Position numbers and translations under genes: made by a program
Assembly: GCF_032118995.1 (NCBI RefSeq)
Contig: NC_092661.1
Coordinates: forward strand, 9,176,494 to 9,240,493
DNA length: 64,000 bases
Reading direction: 5' to 3'
Source of the DNA: Asterias amurensis
Taxonomy: Eukaryota > Echinodermata > Asteroidea > Forcipulatida > Asteriidae
Notes under the pieces: model-generated
What the model saw: only the letters and a program-made list of their open reading frames with translations
Databases searched by the model: none
Told to the model about the DNA's origin: nothing
Shown here: positions 44,301 to 54,126 of the stretch, piece after piece
Numbering within the stretch: position 1 is the stretch's first letter
How the letters are laid out: each line of letters opens with the position of its first letter

Positions 44301-47300
44301 AATGAGCAGGATACCTGTCACAAATTGTGCTTGTGACATGGTAGTTTGGCTGGTAAACTTTTTCTTTTTAGTTTAATTTTGTCGTGCTTAGCTACTTTTT
44401 GTGCTTGAGCAGCTTTTATGAAATTTGGCCCTAGTCTGAACTTACCAACAGCACCTATCCACATCGGTGATGCACCTAGATCTCTTGCGTGCCGAGACAT
44501 TAACGGAATCAACATGCTTACTGCAAACAAATCCTACACATAAAGGAAGATAAGAAATTCCTTTTGTTTTAACACTTTCTATAACTATTCTATGTGATGC
44601 TATTTCTTGTCGACGATGACCATAATTAAGAACAACAATTTTTAAACTCATGATCTCATTTTTGTTGAAAATTCAAATTAATTGTTATAAATTTCCTATT
44701 AATTTTTGTTACTACTAGGCCTACATGTACATGTTCCTCTGACAGGGTAAGACTTTATGTTAGGTAAAGTAATGCATGATCATTTATTTGCATTAATCCA
44801 TTTGGAGCTCTACTATACTTTATGAAAGTTGTTCAAATGAAAAATTGAAATATCATTGTGAAAACCTTTTTTACAAACAAAATGGTATCAACAAATGACA
44901 GGTCAAATTGACTTTGGGAAAGCTATTAGTCTTGGTGCAAGACGTTTCTCGTTTCCCTTTCATGCACACCGCAGCCAAATCACCGACAGCGCCCACACCT
45001 CCGGGGCGGTGAGTCGTTGCAGGCGCTGTCGGTGAATTGGCTGCGGTGTGCGTAAAAGGGAAACGAGAAACGTCTTGCACCAAGACTAGAAAGCTATCTG
45101 AGAACAACTTGTGTGGATTTTTAATAAAAAATGATTCAAAAGTATGTCATGACATATTATCAATGAGTGTCAGTTTATGAGAACTCAAACAAAAAAGAAT
45201 TCAAACAAGTTTGATTTGTTAGTGAAATGAAAACCAAACAACACAGGAAATAACTGCTAAACCAAAAAACCATGTTATAATTGATGTTATCTGTTAGCAA
45301 TGCAATTAAATAAATAAAAATTACAAACATGAAACATAACTAGGTTGTTTTTAACCCTTGAATTAGTAAGTACCTTTATTTAATGTCGGAGATGAAGAAT
45401 TGATGAGGATTCTACCGTGACACACTATTACTGAAAGTGTAACGTCGTGAACTTTGACCTGTGACCTCCTGTAATTTTTCAATGCTTATAGAGACAGTGC
45501 AGCATGCATGGTAGTTCCATGTAGTTCCATTTGCTCAGAAAAGATAACACATTACTCCAATTCTAAATTCCCTTACATTGGTTCCCAGTTCGTTATCGTA
45601 TTATTTTCAAGTTGCTCTTTACATGTACTTGTTTTTCATTCATTTACAAGAATTCGCCCGGTACATATAATTCTGCTCTAATAACTTAAAGATGCTATGT
45701 CAGATTTTTGGCCGATTTTACTCCAAAATTTTGATTTAAAATTCAACAGGTATTTTAATGGGGGTCGAGAAAGTTTCATTTGAGCCATTGCTCGAAAGTC
45801 TGCCAATTATTAGTAGCAGTGAAATAAAGTGCTCAAAATTAGTTTTTGTCAGGATCCCGACAATAAATCACGTGACCAATTCTTGTGTGTTTTATAAGAA
45901 ACATTTTAAATTTTTGTCATGGTTTCTGACCATTAAAAATAAAAGATAAACTGTTTTTTGTTAGAGCGGGTGATACTCTTTGAAATACCATTCACTCAAA
46001 AAAGTCGGTTTTTTAATGTTTGGGGCCAAAAAATTGACATAGCATCTTTAAAGCCTGCTAGGAGCCGTAGATCTTCAGATTTGTCCTTACTTGTTGTCTC
46101 TCTCACTCAAGACACCTGGGGGTCGATTATTCTCTAATTTGCAGTACAGCTAAAATAACTACACACTTTGATTTGTTCACAAGGCAGATTTTATATGCAC
46201 AGACAAACAACTTAACACAGCATACTTTCAGCTCTAAATCAACATGTAGGGTAATATCCCAAAACAACAATGCGTGTCAAAATCAAGCATTATAAGTTAT
46301 GCATTTCCAGATCAATGACAAAAACATGCTTAATATAAGAAACCAATAAAAAACTTATCATAGGGTTACCAGCAGTTTGCATGTATCATTAAAATTTATT
46401 TATCGGTCGCTCTAGCCTCCTGACAAGGTCCTTGCCTCGTCCTTACCTCTCGGCCACCCCCGAACAAAGATATTGACAAAATAGGGACACCGCCAATATA
46501 GGGCTACATAGCTCAGTTGGTAGAGCGCCGACATGTTAATCCGGAGGTCGTTGGTTCGAATCCCACTCTGGTCAATTCTTTGTTCAACCCCAAACATCAT
46601 TTCAAAATTTACCCAGTCAGTAACCCTTGTGATTTAATTAAAATTTATTGTCAACAAGGTACAGATCTACTAAATCGTTTGCAGTACCTGCTGCTAAAAC
46701 ATTAGGATTCGAACTGCCTCTAGCCACTGGGCAATCTCGGTAGTCTAGTTGGTAAGACACTGCCCTAGAATTGCAAGGGTCGTGGGTTCGAATCCCACCC
46801 GAGTAATATGCCTGTGATTTTTTTAACAGAACTCGGGTAAGTACTGAGTATAAAGTGCTTAATACACTTTGATGTATAATGGGTAAAACCAAAACGAATA
46901 TAAGGTACCTTTTCTTATATAAAAATAGTTACTAATATCATTCTGATAATAAAAACCATGGAACCCTAAAAAGCGACTACTGTCATGTAGCTCACTGTGT
47001 ACCCGAGCCCAGGGCTATACAATGTACCTGTGTAGAGAAGATGATGAAGAAATGTCAGTTTTAGGTGTGGGAGGAAAACCCCAAGTATGTAATCGTACTG
47101 TAACCTGTACATGTAGGCCTGAAGAACTCTGTGTGGAGAAAGATGAAGAAGGAATGTCAGTTTTAGAAGTGGGAGGAAATTGCTAATAGAGAGGTTTCAC
47201 AGAGTCGCGGATACGACTACGCATACAGATATCGAACCGTACGTGTTCGCGTCAAGTGAGCTGTGTAGTTTTGTTTCGCAAAATTCTAACGAATACCCTC

Positions 47301-50300
47301 AACTTGAGGCTCAAGAGGGCGCTATTAACAAAATGGCTGCACCCATGGAGAATCGCCATTTCTCTTTTTCTGAAGCATGGTGGTTAACAAATGTCCAACT
47401 ACATCCATGTATGATACCTCTAATAGACATGGTAGAAACCTGGTACATTAAAAAATAACATTCCGCTACAAAAACATGAACAAAATATACTTGTTGTTTA
47501 CTTACGTGTATTGCGACAGATTCCCATTTTGAGCGACTATTCTAACTTGTGTACAACAGTTATACGTCACATGGACCTCAAAAAGTGATGACGTATTAAT
47601 TTATGACGTATCCGTTCACGTAAGAGTATCAGTGACTTTGCGAAACCTCTCTATTAATTGGGTATAACCACATAATTACACTTACCCAGGATGGGACTGA
47701 AAAACCAGTGTACAAGTGCAAGGAATGGATGCAAAGAGGTCCACAGAGGTGAAAGGCTGTTTTGTTTTTTAGTGTGTGAATGTACTCCATTTAAAGGCAG
47801 TGGACACTATTGGTAATTCGTCAAAATAGTTATTAGCATAAAACCTTACTTGGTTGTGAGTAATGGGAAGCTGTTGATAATTTTTTTTAAAAACTTGGTA
47901 ACTAGCAATGGATAGCTATTGATAGTATAAAACATTGTGAGAAATGACTCCCTCTGAAGTAACGTAATTTTCGAGAAAGTACATGTTGTAATTTTCAACG
48001 AATTTGATTTCAAAGTCTCGAAATCAAGCATCTGAAAGAACACAACTTCGTGTGACAAGGTTGTTTTTTTCTTTCATTATTATCTCAAATTTTCACAGGT
48101 TTATTATTTTATGCATGTTGAGATACACCAATTGAGAAGTATTTACTGGTCTTTGAAAATTACCAATAATGTCCAGTGTCTTTAACAATCTTAAACCGGT
48201 TGTGATCACTTCCCCCAAAGTATACATTTAATGACAATATTTAAAATCTGGGCTTCGTAACACCTTACAGATGTGAGTTGGCTACTTTACCCAAAAAATG
48301 TGTTAAGGTCTGGCAACATTTTTTTCAGGTAAATTTTCTTTATGATTGTTGGTTTTTTAATTTTGACAGTTCTCTCTGGTAATACAAGAAACCTAGAAAA
48401 TCCCCCTACGAGGTTTAAACCTTCAAAGACAAAATTACAAAGGAATTTGAGTTATTTTATTGCTTGCAATTGCATATTATGGATTATAGTATAATTAGTA
48501 GCGTAGGAGGGTTAAGTGCCAAGAATAAAGTTTTAGTCACACCACAGCTCAACTATGCACACTCTTTCTAATCACAAACACACAAAGATCTTGCTTTTTA
48601 TTTTGGAGTAAAGCCACAAATTGTACCAACATTTTTGCATCTTGCAATCAGGGAGATTTTGTGCATCAATCAGGGAGATATACTTTAGAATTACATTCCA
48701 CAATCAGGGATAGTTTCAAATTTGATCATCAGAAAATGAAGAGATTTGTTTACTTTCCGGGAACTTTCTGCAGAATATCAGGGCCGGAGAGTCTGCAGCA
48801 CTGTGATGTGATGGACATATCGAATCTCATGCAATTACTGCACAGAGGCTCGGTAGCACTAAAGCCAACCACTGACGATGCCTGACGACAACACATTTTA
48901 AGTAAGGGAATAAAAGGGTAGCGGCGAGTTCTTACTGCTGTTTCATACGGCATTTGACTTGTTTGGGAAAAAGTTTCTGATTCTGCCAACACTTTTTTAT
49001 TCATTAAGAAATAAAATAACTAATTTACTCAATTTATTCCTCTTATTTATCTTACTTATATTATAAATTATTTTTTGTGCAAATGAGTAAAAAAGTGGCG
49101 GCAGAATACCGAAACTTTTCCAAAGTAAGAATGGCAATTCATTGATTTATGAATGAATATGGTGTCTGGCATTGCAGAACAGTCCCCGATCCACGCGCAC
49201 ACTCGAATTTTGCTTTAAAAAAAAAAAAAAATTACCAAACATGGCGGTGCCCAAGAACATGTCACATTTGTACACGTTTTTTTGGACCAATTTTCAAATC
49301 AATCACATCTGGACAAAGTCATCATTTAAAATGAGGTATGTTGGAGTAGTATAGGACTTTTTAAATGGGAGAAATTTGCAATCAAACTACCTCGCATTTT
49401 GCGTCTTTGAAAACTTAGCGTTTAAGACATGTACAGTATCGAAGGTGGGCTGTAATGGTGACAGTGATGAGACCGATGTTAAAAGATGAGCCATTAACAG
49501 CTCAACAAGGTGGGCTATAGTAGGCCTAGCCCCATAAATCGGTCCAATCCACTCCGTATCCTTGGCCCCAGCACCACTGATATCAAAACCTTTCGGAAAA
49601 TCATCTGAAACTCTCCGCATCATGAAAGAGTTTCATTTACGGATCTAATACTTCAGAAGTTGCAGATAGCACTATACTTGGAATCGTTCACTGCGTATCA
49701 CAGATTTTGAGTAAAAATCAAGTAAATTTTGCGTGTGAATTTTCTCAACTAACGCTCTTTTACCGCTCATGTCGATATGCGCAGATTTTTTTCCCAGGAC
49801 AAACGTGTGGAATCATCTGCACACGTTCGTTCTGGGAAGAAAAGATACTCAATCTGCGCTTCGTGTACAAACATATGGACACGCGTCTGGGAACTACAAA
49901 GAATGGTTCCCCAATCCGTGCTTTGTGTACAAACATACGGACACGCATCTGGGAACTACAAAGAATAGTTCCCAGACGCGTGTCCGTATGTTTATATACA
50001 CGAAGCACGGATTGGGTATCTTTTCTTCCCAGGACGAACGTGTGCAGTATTAGATCGGTAAGTTTCATGATGCGGAGAGTTTCAGATGATTTTCCGAAAG
50101 GTTTTGATATCAGTGGTGCTGGGGCCAAGGATATGGAGTGGATTGGACCGATTTATGGGGCTACTAGTAGGCCCTACTACGATGAAAATATTTACCAGAA
50201 ACCCGACTAGATAGAGACACGATGTGAGATACATTCTATGTCGTTGATCCATTGTTTTGGTTGGCACTTCTTTATACTGGTGATCAGTTTGGCCTGCATT

Positions 50301-50321
50301 TTCCTCCTTTTCCTCTGCCAT
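40601..50321 (-). CDS. MFSD9: MFSD9-type transporter, complete six-exon gene
   Basis: Exons on the minus strand: 50196-50321, 44446-44533, 43577-43620, 42787-42916, 42156-42365, 40601-41304. Joined: 1302 nt, 433 residues plus stop; human MFSD9 is, from memory, about 470. All junctions are GT-AG and phases close exactly. Helix 1 reads SCLYLVGFLDLFAVSMLIPL and helix 2 GSVYGILQLISGPFV. The MFS signature GRLSDVLGRR is at residues 87-96, and IFKHGIATVKAYLAEITPKE follows helix 4. The second half has ERFHTTPKINGW and NPISRVCITDLSISRGN. These match my memory of vertebrate MFSD9 (CLYLVGFLDLFGVSM, GASP, SYGILQLFS, IFKHT). A 12-helix carrier of unknown substrate. The first ATG (50319-50321) is preferred: an upstream extension would need a non-ATG start. 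Confidence 0.93.
41447..41479. repeat. (ATACA)n pentanucleotide repeat
   Basis: Six to seven ATACA units followed by GGGTTTTTATATAGCGCC, the kind of 3' end seen on local LINE and SINE copies, here read in antisense. Confidence 0.85.
41480..42155. other. Intron 5 of MFSD9
   Basis: The SINE/LINE end at 41480-41530 is followed by a GC-richer stretch (41760-42070) with repeated CCCCGGGGC / CCACGGGG motifs in both senses, probably a decayed palindromic repeat. No coding signal. Confidence 0.45.
42156..42365 (-). CDS. MFSD9: MFSD9 exon 5A
   Basis: 210 nt, acceptor CACTTTTCAG, donor GTGAGT. Residues 131-199: IFKHGIATVKAYLAEITPKE through GFIVGPLFGGYLAEYEGGFY to FVVNF. Confidence 0.95.
42440..42620 (-). 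repeat. Dispersed repeat shared with 52990-53180 and 58375-58512
   Basis: Shared phrases (here inverted): GGCAACAAAAG...CATGCCCCCTGGTCATTGCC, TTGGTGCCCTTG. The other copies read ATGACCTCTGTTGCCCATGG and TGGCCTTGCCCT. Class unknown. Confidence 0.5.
42787..42916 (-). CDS. MFSD9: MFSD9 exon 4A
   Basis: 130 nt, acceptor TTTTATTTTCAG, donor GTAAGA. Residues 87-129 with motif A (GRLSDVLGRR), then PVLLVCLFMCAVGYTINIFA and SRIPL. Confidence 0.95.
42984..43152. mobile_element. Family C MITE
   Basis: Ends GCCTGGTTCATACTTCCTGC and GCAGGAAGT ATGAACCGGGC are inverted copies (written with a break). Interior GCGAATTTGTGAGG and GCGATTGCGAAG pair partly. In MFSD9 intron 3. Confidence 0.75.
43153..43460. mobile_element. 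F1 MITE, left part missing
   Basis: Has GAGACTTCAGAATTAGATTT, GCACACAACTTCGTGTGACA, CACCAAGTGAGAAGACTGG and ends AATAGTGTCCAGTGTCT before TTAA. The left end is absent; it abuts the family C element. Confidence 0.7.
43577..43620 (-). CDS. MFSD9: MFSD9 exon 3A
   Basis: 44-nt micro-exon, acceptor CTTTCTCAG, donor GTGAGT. Residues 72-86, (G)SVYGILQLISGPFV. Confidence 0.93.
43768..44003. mobile_element. Family A2 MITE
   Basis: Ends AATTTCATTGCTCTGCTTAC and GTATTAGCAGAGCCTTGAAATTGGGC. Inner GTAAGCGCC / GGCGCTTAC pairs. Relative of 23488-23742. Confidence 0.65.
44224..44434. mobile_element. Family A MITE
   Basis: GACCCAATTTCATAGGGCTGC at the left and GCAGCTTTTATGAAATTTGGCCC at the right, with GCTAAGCAAAAATGAGCAGG inside. 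Confidence 0.7.
44446..44533 (-). CDS. MFSD9: MFSD9 exon 2A
   Basis: 88 nt, acceptor TTATGTGTAG, donor GTAAGT. Residues 43-71, DLFAVSMLIPLMSRHARDLG then ASPMWIGAV. Confidence 0.94.
44927..45088. mobile_element. 162-bp near-perfect hairpin, TAG...CTA, 9-bp duplication
   Basis: Arms of about 68 bp with only a few mismatches: TAGTCTTGGTGCAAGACGTT ... GCTGTCGGTGA. Flanked by GAAAGCTAT on both sides (44918-44926 and 45089-45097). It shares TAGTCTTGG ends with the 2508-bp element at 37638. Confidence 0.93.
45098..45544. other. MFSD9 intron 1, nothing recognised
   Basis: AT-rich, no exon or repeat signature that I can name. Confidence 0.4.
45545..46135 (+). mobile_element. LINE fragment split by a TTAA MITE
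   Basis: Before the break it reads LHWFPVRYRIIFKLL, and shortly after it ARSRRSSDLSLLVVS, both standard phrases of the CR1/Jockey-group reverse-transcriptase C-terminal region. The break is the F5 MITE at 45690-46047. Heavily truncated, so no working protein. Confidence 0.75.
45690..46047. mobile_element. TTAA-flanked MITE, family F5
   Basis: 358 bp, ends AGATGCTATGTCAGATTTTT and AAAAATTGACATAGCATCT, TTAA at 45686-45689 and 46048-46051. No coding capacity. Inserted into a LINE. Confidence 0.9.
46471..46600 (+). repeat. SINE with tRNA-like unit (46502-46573), anticodon-like GTT
   Basis: tRNA-like part: D-arm GCTCAGTTGGTAGAGC, loop ATGTTAA, B-box GGTTCGAATCC, acceptor GGCTACA / TCTGGTC with mismatches. 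Its 5' flank TATTGACAAAATAGGGACAC and 3' flank CAATTCTTTGTTCAACCCC equal those at 40361-40432 in the other orientation. Confidence 0.75.
46735..46895 (+). repeat. tRNA-derived SINE, best copy of its kind
   Basis: CTCGGTAGTCTAGTTGGTAA, GACACTGCCCTAGAATTGCA, AGGGTCGTGGGTTCGAATCC, CACCCGAGT. The acceptor CTCGG/CCGAG pairs but the anticodon loop is enlarged (9 nt). Tail: ACTCGGGTAAGTACTGAGTA ... TGATGTATAATGGGTAAAAC. Confidence 0.8.
47186..47654. mobile_element. MITE with TA duplication, Tc1/mariner-like
   Basis: Short TIRs ATAGAGAGGTTTC and GAAACCTCTCTAT, TA on both sides (47184-47185, 47655-47656), extended by CAGAGTC/GACTTTG. The 92-residue plus frame inside (47180-47458) has no recognisable similarity. 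Confidence 0.75.
47795..48181. mobile_element. TTAA-flanked MITE, family F1
   Basis: Starts AGGCAGTGGACACTATTGGT after TTAA (47791-47794) and ends AATAATGTCCAGTGTCT before TTAA. It has an internal duplication of the ACTTGGTnnnnAGnAATGGnnAGCT segment (47850-47920). Confidence 0.8.
48182..49526. other. MFSD9 intron 1, no exon recognised
   Basis: 48650-48720 repeats AATCAGGGAGAT. 49217-49232 is poly(A). No coding exon or named repeat. Confidence 0.4.
49527..50163. mobile_element. 637-bp foldback element, TAG...CTA ends
   Basis: Arms of about 125 bp: the left TAGCCCCATAAATCGGTCCA and the right TGGACCGATTTATGGGGCTA are inverses, continuing through GATATCAAAACCTTTCGGAA / TTCCGAAAGGTTTTGATATC to GCATCATGAAA. 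TAGTAGGCC lies at 49518-49526 and again at 50165-50173, a 9-bp duplication with one extra base. The open frames in both arms (MMRRVSDDFPKGFDISGAGA) mirror each other; I do not call them genes. Confidence 0.8.
49790..50045. repeat. Inner multi-hairpin of the foldback element
   Basis: Contains several inverted copies: CCCAGGACAAACGTGTG / CACACGTTCGTTCTGGG, CTTCGTGTACAAACATATGG with GACACGCGTCTGGGAACTA, and their inverses ending at 50045. Direct copies lie at 49855-49912 and 49919-49975. Confidence 0.8.
50196..50321 (-). CDS. MFSD9: MFSD9 exon 1
   Basis: 126 coding nt, donor GTAAAT. Residues 1-42: a polar N-terminus (MAEEKEENAGQTDHQYKEVP) then YLTSCLYLVGFL. Phase 0 at its end, fitting both exon 2A and exon 2B. 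ATG context ACAACCATGG is a good initiation site. Confidence 0.92.
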
Positions 50322-50843
50322 GGTTGTGTTGTTTTTTCGTGCTTGAGCCAAAAAGTTTTGTTGAATGACGTGTAAATATTTATGTATGATACCTTGACTT
50401 TATTTGATCAAAGATCACCAACAACATTTTGCCACCTGACTGTTTTAAGGCCTGACTTTTCGTTGACAAACTATTGGTGGCGGTATGCCACTTAGGCGGT
50501 GTGGTTTTCTTTCTAGGGCCCTTTTCGAAACCACGGCTTCAGGCTTCATCCTCTCGTCTAGTCTGAAGCCCTGATGACCGCGTACCATAGAAATTATGCT
50601 GCGTAATACGCAAAGCACGCGCAATCAAAACAACCGCGGGACCAAGCTAGCCTGAGCGGAATCCAAAGCCGAAGCCTTTTCAAGTCGTAGCCGTAGCAGT
50701 AGTCTCGATTCCCAATTTCCGAAATTCCACATGGGTGGTTGTGAAACTGAAAGTGAAAAGTGGAACATTGGTGGAGCGAGAGAAGAACAAACTTCCATAA
50801 AGTTTTGTAAAGTTCTGGAGTTTACGTAAACACAATTACGCAC
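50322..50843. promoter_or_regulatory. Probable promoter region between MFSD9 and a divergent start
   Basis: 522 bp separate two start codons pointing apart. 50560-50700 is richer in CG dinucleotides (GTACCGCG-, CCGCGGGACC-like motifs) than its surroundings. No TATA box is obvious. This is an inference from position and composition only. Confidence 0.35.
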
Positions 50844-50864
50844 ATGGAATCGAAGGGAATATTG
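50844..50864 (+). CDS. Candidate first coding exon (MESKGIL) of a divergent gene
   Basis: ATG followed by six codons (MESKGIL) and a strong donor GTAAGT in phase 0. No domain can be seen in seven residues. The next plus-strand coding exon I can support, at 61531, needs a phase-1 partner, so at least one more exon would lie between if they are the same gene. Low confidence. Confidence 0.3.
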
Positions 50865-51132
50865 GTAAGTTATATCCCAACACTTGGTTGTACTTATAAA
50901 GCAGGATATAGTTAGTAGAAATGCATTTGCAACAGTCATGATGACAGTTTTGACAGGTGGGGGTCTGGATCCTTCAAGTTCCAATTTGTTGTTCATTTAT
51001 AAAGTATTAGGTAAGTCTAGGTACCATACGTAAATTGTCAACAAACTTTATGCGTGGTAAAAAACTCACCACACCCTGACCTGAGGGGGCTGAGACTGAG
51101 TCTGGAGGAAGTGGGGTGGGGTGACACATTGT

Positions 51133-51415
51133 GCATTTCTTTCTTATTTATTTATTTTCTTAGTTTGTTATTTGTTAAGGTAATTGACTAATTAATTATT
51201 GTTAATTATTTTATTATTAGTAATATAGGCCTACAGTAGTAGTATTATTATTTCATTTTTTAAAAATTATATCACAGCATGCAAAAGAAAGATCATATTT
51301 TATTATTATAAAACTATACTACTACTACTAATAACAAAACAATAACAATTAATTAGTCAATTACCTTAACAAATAAACAACTAAGAAAATCAATAAATAA
51401 GAAAGAAATGCGAAA
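51133..51415. mobile_element. AT-rich palindrome, about 280 bp
   Basis: GCATTTCTTTCTTATTTATT, AAGGTAATTGACTAATTAAT and ACTACTGTAGG-like arms pair with AATAAGAAAGAAATGC, ATTAATTAGTCAATTACCTT and TACTACTACTAAT. Foldback MITE of unknown family. Confidence 0.75.
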
Positions 51416-51596
51416 TAGTTTCTAGAAATAGTACGGAAAGTAACCAATAAATGTTTTCAAAAAGCAAAACGAATTCTGAGCCCTCACAAAAAAAAACTGT
51501 GCACTTTGAACCTGTTGTTCAATCAAATGCCATGAATGTTGATCCTAATAATGCGATATTACCCTCCTTGAAATTAAAAAAACACATTTTGTTTAA

Positions 51597-51957
51597 AGCC
51601 ATTATACACTTTCAGTACAGAAACAAAACAAAAGTTCATAGATTTACAAATAATTTACAGGGTTTACAGAAGGTAATGGTGAAAAACTTCTCTTGAAATA
51701 TTGTTCCATGAAATGCTTACTTTTTGAGAAAACATTAAAACAATATAAATTCTCGTTAGCGAGAATTACGGATTTATTTTAAACACATGTCATGACCGGC
51801 GAAACGCGCGGAAACAAGAATGGGTTTTCCCGTTATTTTCCCGACTCCGATGACCGATTGAACCTAAATTTTCACATGTTTGTTATTTTATATATAAGTT
51901 GTGATACACGAAGTGTGGGACTTGGACAATACTGTTTACCGAAAGTGTACAATGGCT
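51597..51957. mobile_element. TTAA-flanked MITE, family F6
   Basis: 361 bp, ends AGCCATTATACACTTTC and GAAAGTGTACAATGGCT, TTAA at 51593-51596 and 51958-51961. The 3' body (CGACTCCGATGACCGATTGA, TTTTCACATGTTTGTTATTT) is distantly related to F1/F2. Confidence 0.85.
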
Positions 51958-51961
51958 TTAA

Positions 51962-54002
51962 CATTCCAAGCTTGTTCGTGCCTTTTAGACTTTGAACTTC
52001 AGACTTTGTATCAGAAGAGTATTTGTCTTTGTAGATAAAAGCAGGTGGCTCTCAAACCAAAACAAATTCTAGGAATTCCTGGGAAAACCCAAGTTTATTC
52101 CCTGTTAGTTTTAAACCCCTTTCACATGAAAGCAATTTTGCAAGGGTCCCTTGCTAAACTGTTCCATAATTGTAATATTATCACAAAATGGACCTCGTGA
52201 GAAAGGACAACAATTTGTCAACTGTTCAAGTTCTCGTGCAAATCTTGTCAAACATATTGCTACATTTTACAATCATGCTAAAATTAAGCATGGGACCCCA
52301 GTTAAATTGCTGTCATGTGAATAGCACTTTACATGTTGTTTGCCAGGCCTTGAACTTCACTCTTGATTGGGCTCTGCAATTTCCCACGTAAGGGGCACTC
52401 TACATGTATGAGAAAAGTGTGTGCTGGAACTATTCAACATTTGAACCTATAAGAACATATTAGGGGGGGGGGCTCTATTTTTTGTTATAAAAGACATTAA
52501 ACAGTGAGGCATTTTTTGTTATAGAATATTCAATGAATGACACACAAGACTTCCAGACATTGTCCATTCAAATGTTTACTGGCCAAAGGGCCTGCGGTCC
52601 AGTGTAAAAGTTGAGCCCTGCCGTTGCGAGAAGAGAAATATTTGCAAAGTTGAGTACCCCTAGGTTTATCTCGAATCAGAACCACAATGCGTCATGGGTA
52701 GGAAGAGTAGGTCACGAGTGTTAAAGGCGGAGGATTTATCCAGGAGTAACAAGACTGCTTTCTGGTGATTATCTAACGCTAGCAGACTTAGCAGGATGTC
52801 ATTGTTGCACACAGAGGAGAGCAGTCTCAGTAACTGTGTAAATGTCTACTTATAACCAGACTACATTTTTGCTTGAAGATTGTCGCATCCAGGGGCTTGA
52901 AACTAATCAACAGCAATTCTTTCAATTAATTTAGAAGTATTCTCAGGTTGGAAATAGGGCGGTAGCTAGACAGGCTTTCATGAACTTTAGAACAGAGAAG
53001 TTCATGAAAGCCTGGCTCCTGAAATTATACGGAGGCAACGAAGGCCATGACCTCTGTTGCCCATGGTCCTGGCCTTGGTGCCCCTACAAACTACAAAAGT
53101 TTCCCATAGCCTTTTCCAATGAAGGTGCCCTTATGCAAAATAAAAATGGCCTTGCCCTCTTAAAGAAGAAATTCCAATCCTGTTATAAGGGGTATGTACT
53201 CGTGCTTCCTTCAAATTATCAGTCCGAAGGAAAGCGAAAGATTAATTGCTGTTGTAAGAACACTATAACAGGAAGCAATTCAGGAACACAGTCCATTAAA
53301 TTAGTGTCCAGATGTTTATATGCCATTTATGTGTTCAACACTTTCACAGTTTACTGAAACACTGTACAGAAACAAAGTTACCTGACAGTTTAGAAACAAA
53401 GTTACCTGACAGTTTCTGTACTCAAGTTTGTCTTACAAACTGCAAAGCATATATCAACTGTTCATTTCTTTCTACATGCAGTCCAATACAAAACATATTC
53501 TTATTGTGGTGGAGTAAGCCTACACACAACTTGCACAATGGTACATGTAAACATGGCTTGTGTTCAGGAGAAAAATCCACAAGGCCGCAGGGCTTGTACA
53601 GTAGCTCATGTTTACTGGACCAGAAATATTTGTACAAAACAAGAATCAAAATGATACAACACTTTCTGAGTCCACGCATTAACAAGTTTTATTTGAACAA
53701 TAAAAAACACTCATCCACTAACATTATAGGCTAGAGACGAAATTTATTTTATAGCCTGTATTTTGAGGTAGGTGTATACTTTGTCCTTATAGGTTACTCA
53801 ATAGAATTGAAAGGTATTTTCCAGACTCCAATCAGAATTTTTCTTTTTTTACGTAGATATAACGCAGTAAGGTACAGTAGTGTTAATCAGTTGTAAAACA
53901 CAACATCGCAGGACTTAGGACTAGTTCTTGTACTCTTTAACTTGTGATGTAGTCCAAAGTTACATGTAGGACTTGAAGTATGTAACTTTTCCTTAATATT
54001 AA
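51962..54002. other. No exon recognised
   Basis: 52990-53180 is the dispersed repeat also at 42440 and 58375. 52975-53010 has an inverted pair (AGGCTTTCATGAACTT / AAGTTCATGAAAGCCT). 53369-53415 duplicates AACAAAGTTACCTGACAGTTT. A G run lies at 52464-52472. Confidence 0.45.
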
Positions 54003-54126
54003 TGTGCAAAAAAAATAGTTAATGGCCTGAAGCTTCGACCCGAGCAGAGTCTTTCTCGGAGGCTAAAAAAAAAAGGGGGAAAAAAAACAAAAAACTGCTA
54101 GGGTCGAAACGTCAGGCCATTTACTA
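54003..54126. repeat. Foldback repeat with GTCGAAACGTCAGGCC
   Basis: AAAAAATAGTTAATGGCCTG with GCTTCGACCC at the left pairs with GGGTCGAAACGTCAGGCCAT and TTACTATTTTTT at the right. A single arm lies at about 55908-55960. Confidence 0.7.

Noticed and set aside
46502-46573. Functional tRNA gene with anticodon GTT
   Set aside because: Stem mismatches and a mobile twin with identical flanks at 40361-40432 make it a SINE head.
49387-50210. Mirrored frames starting MMRRVSDDFPKGF as a small gene pair
   Set aside because: They are the two arms of one foldback element; no domain or splice signal supports a protein.
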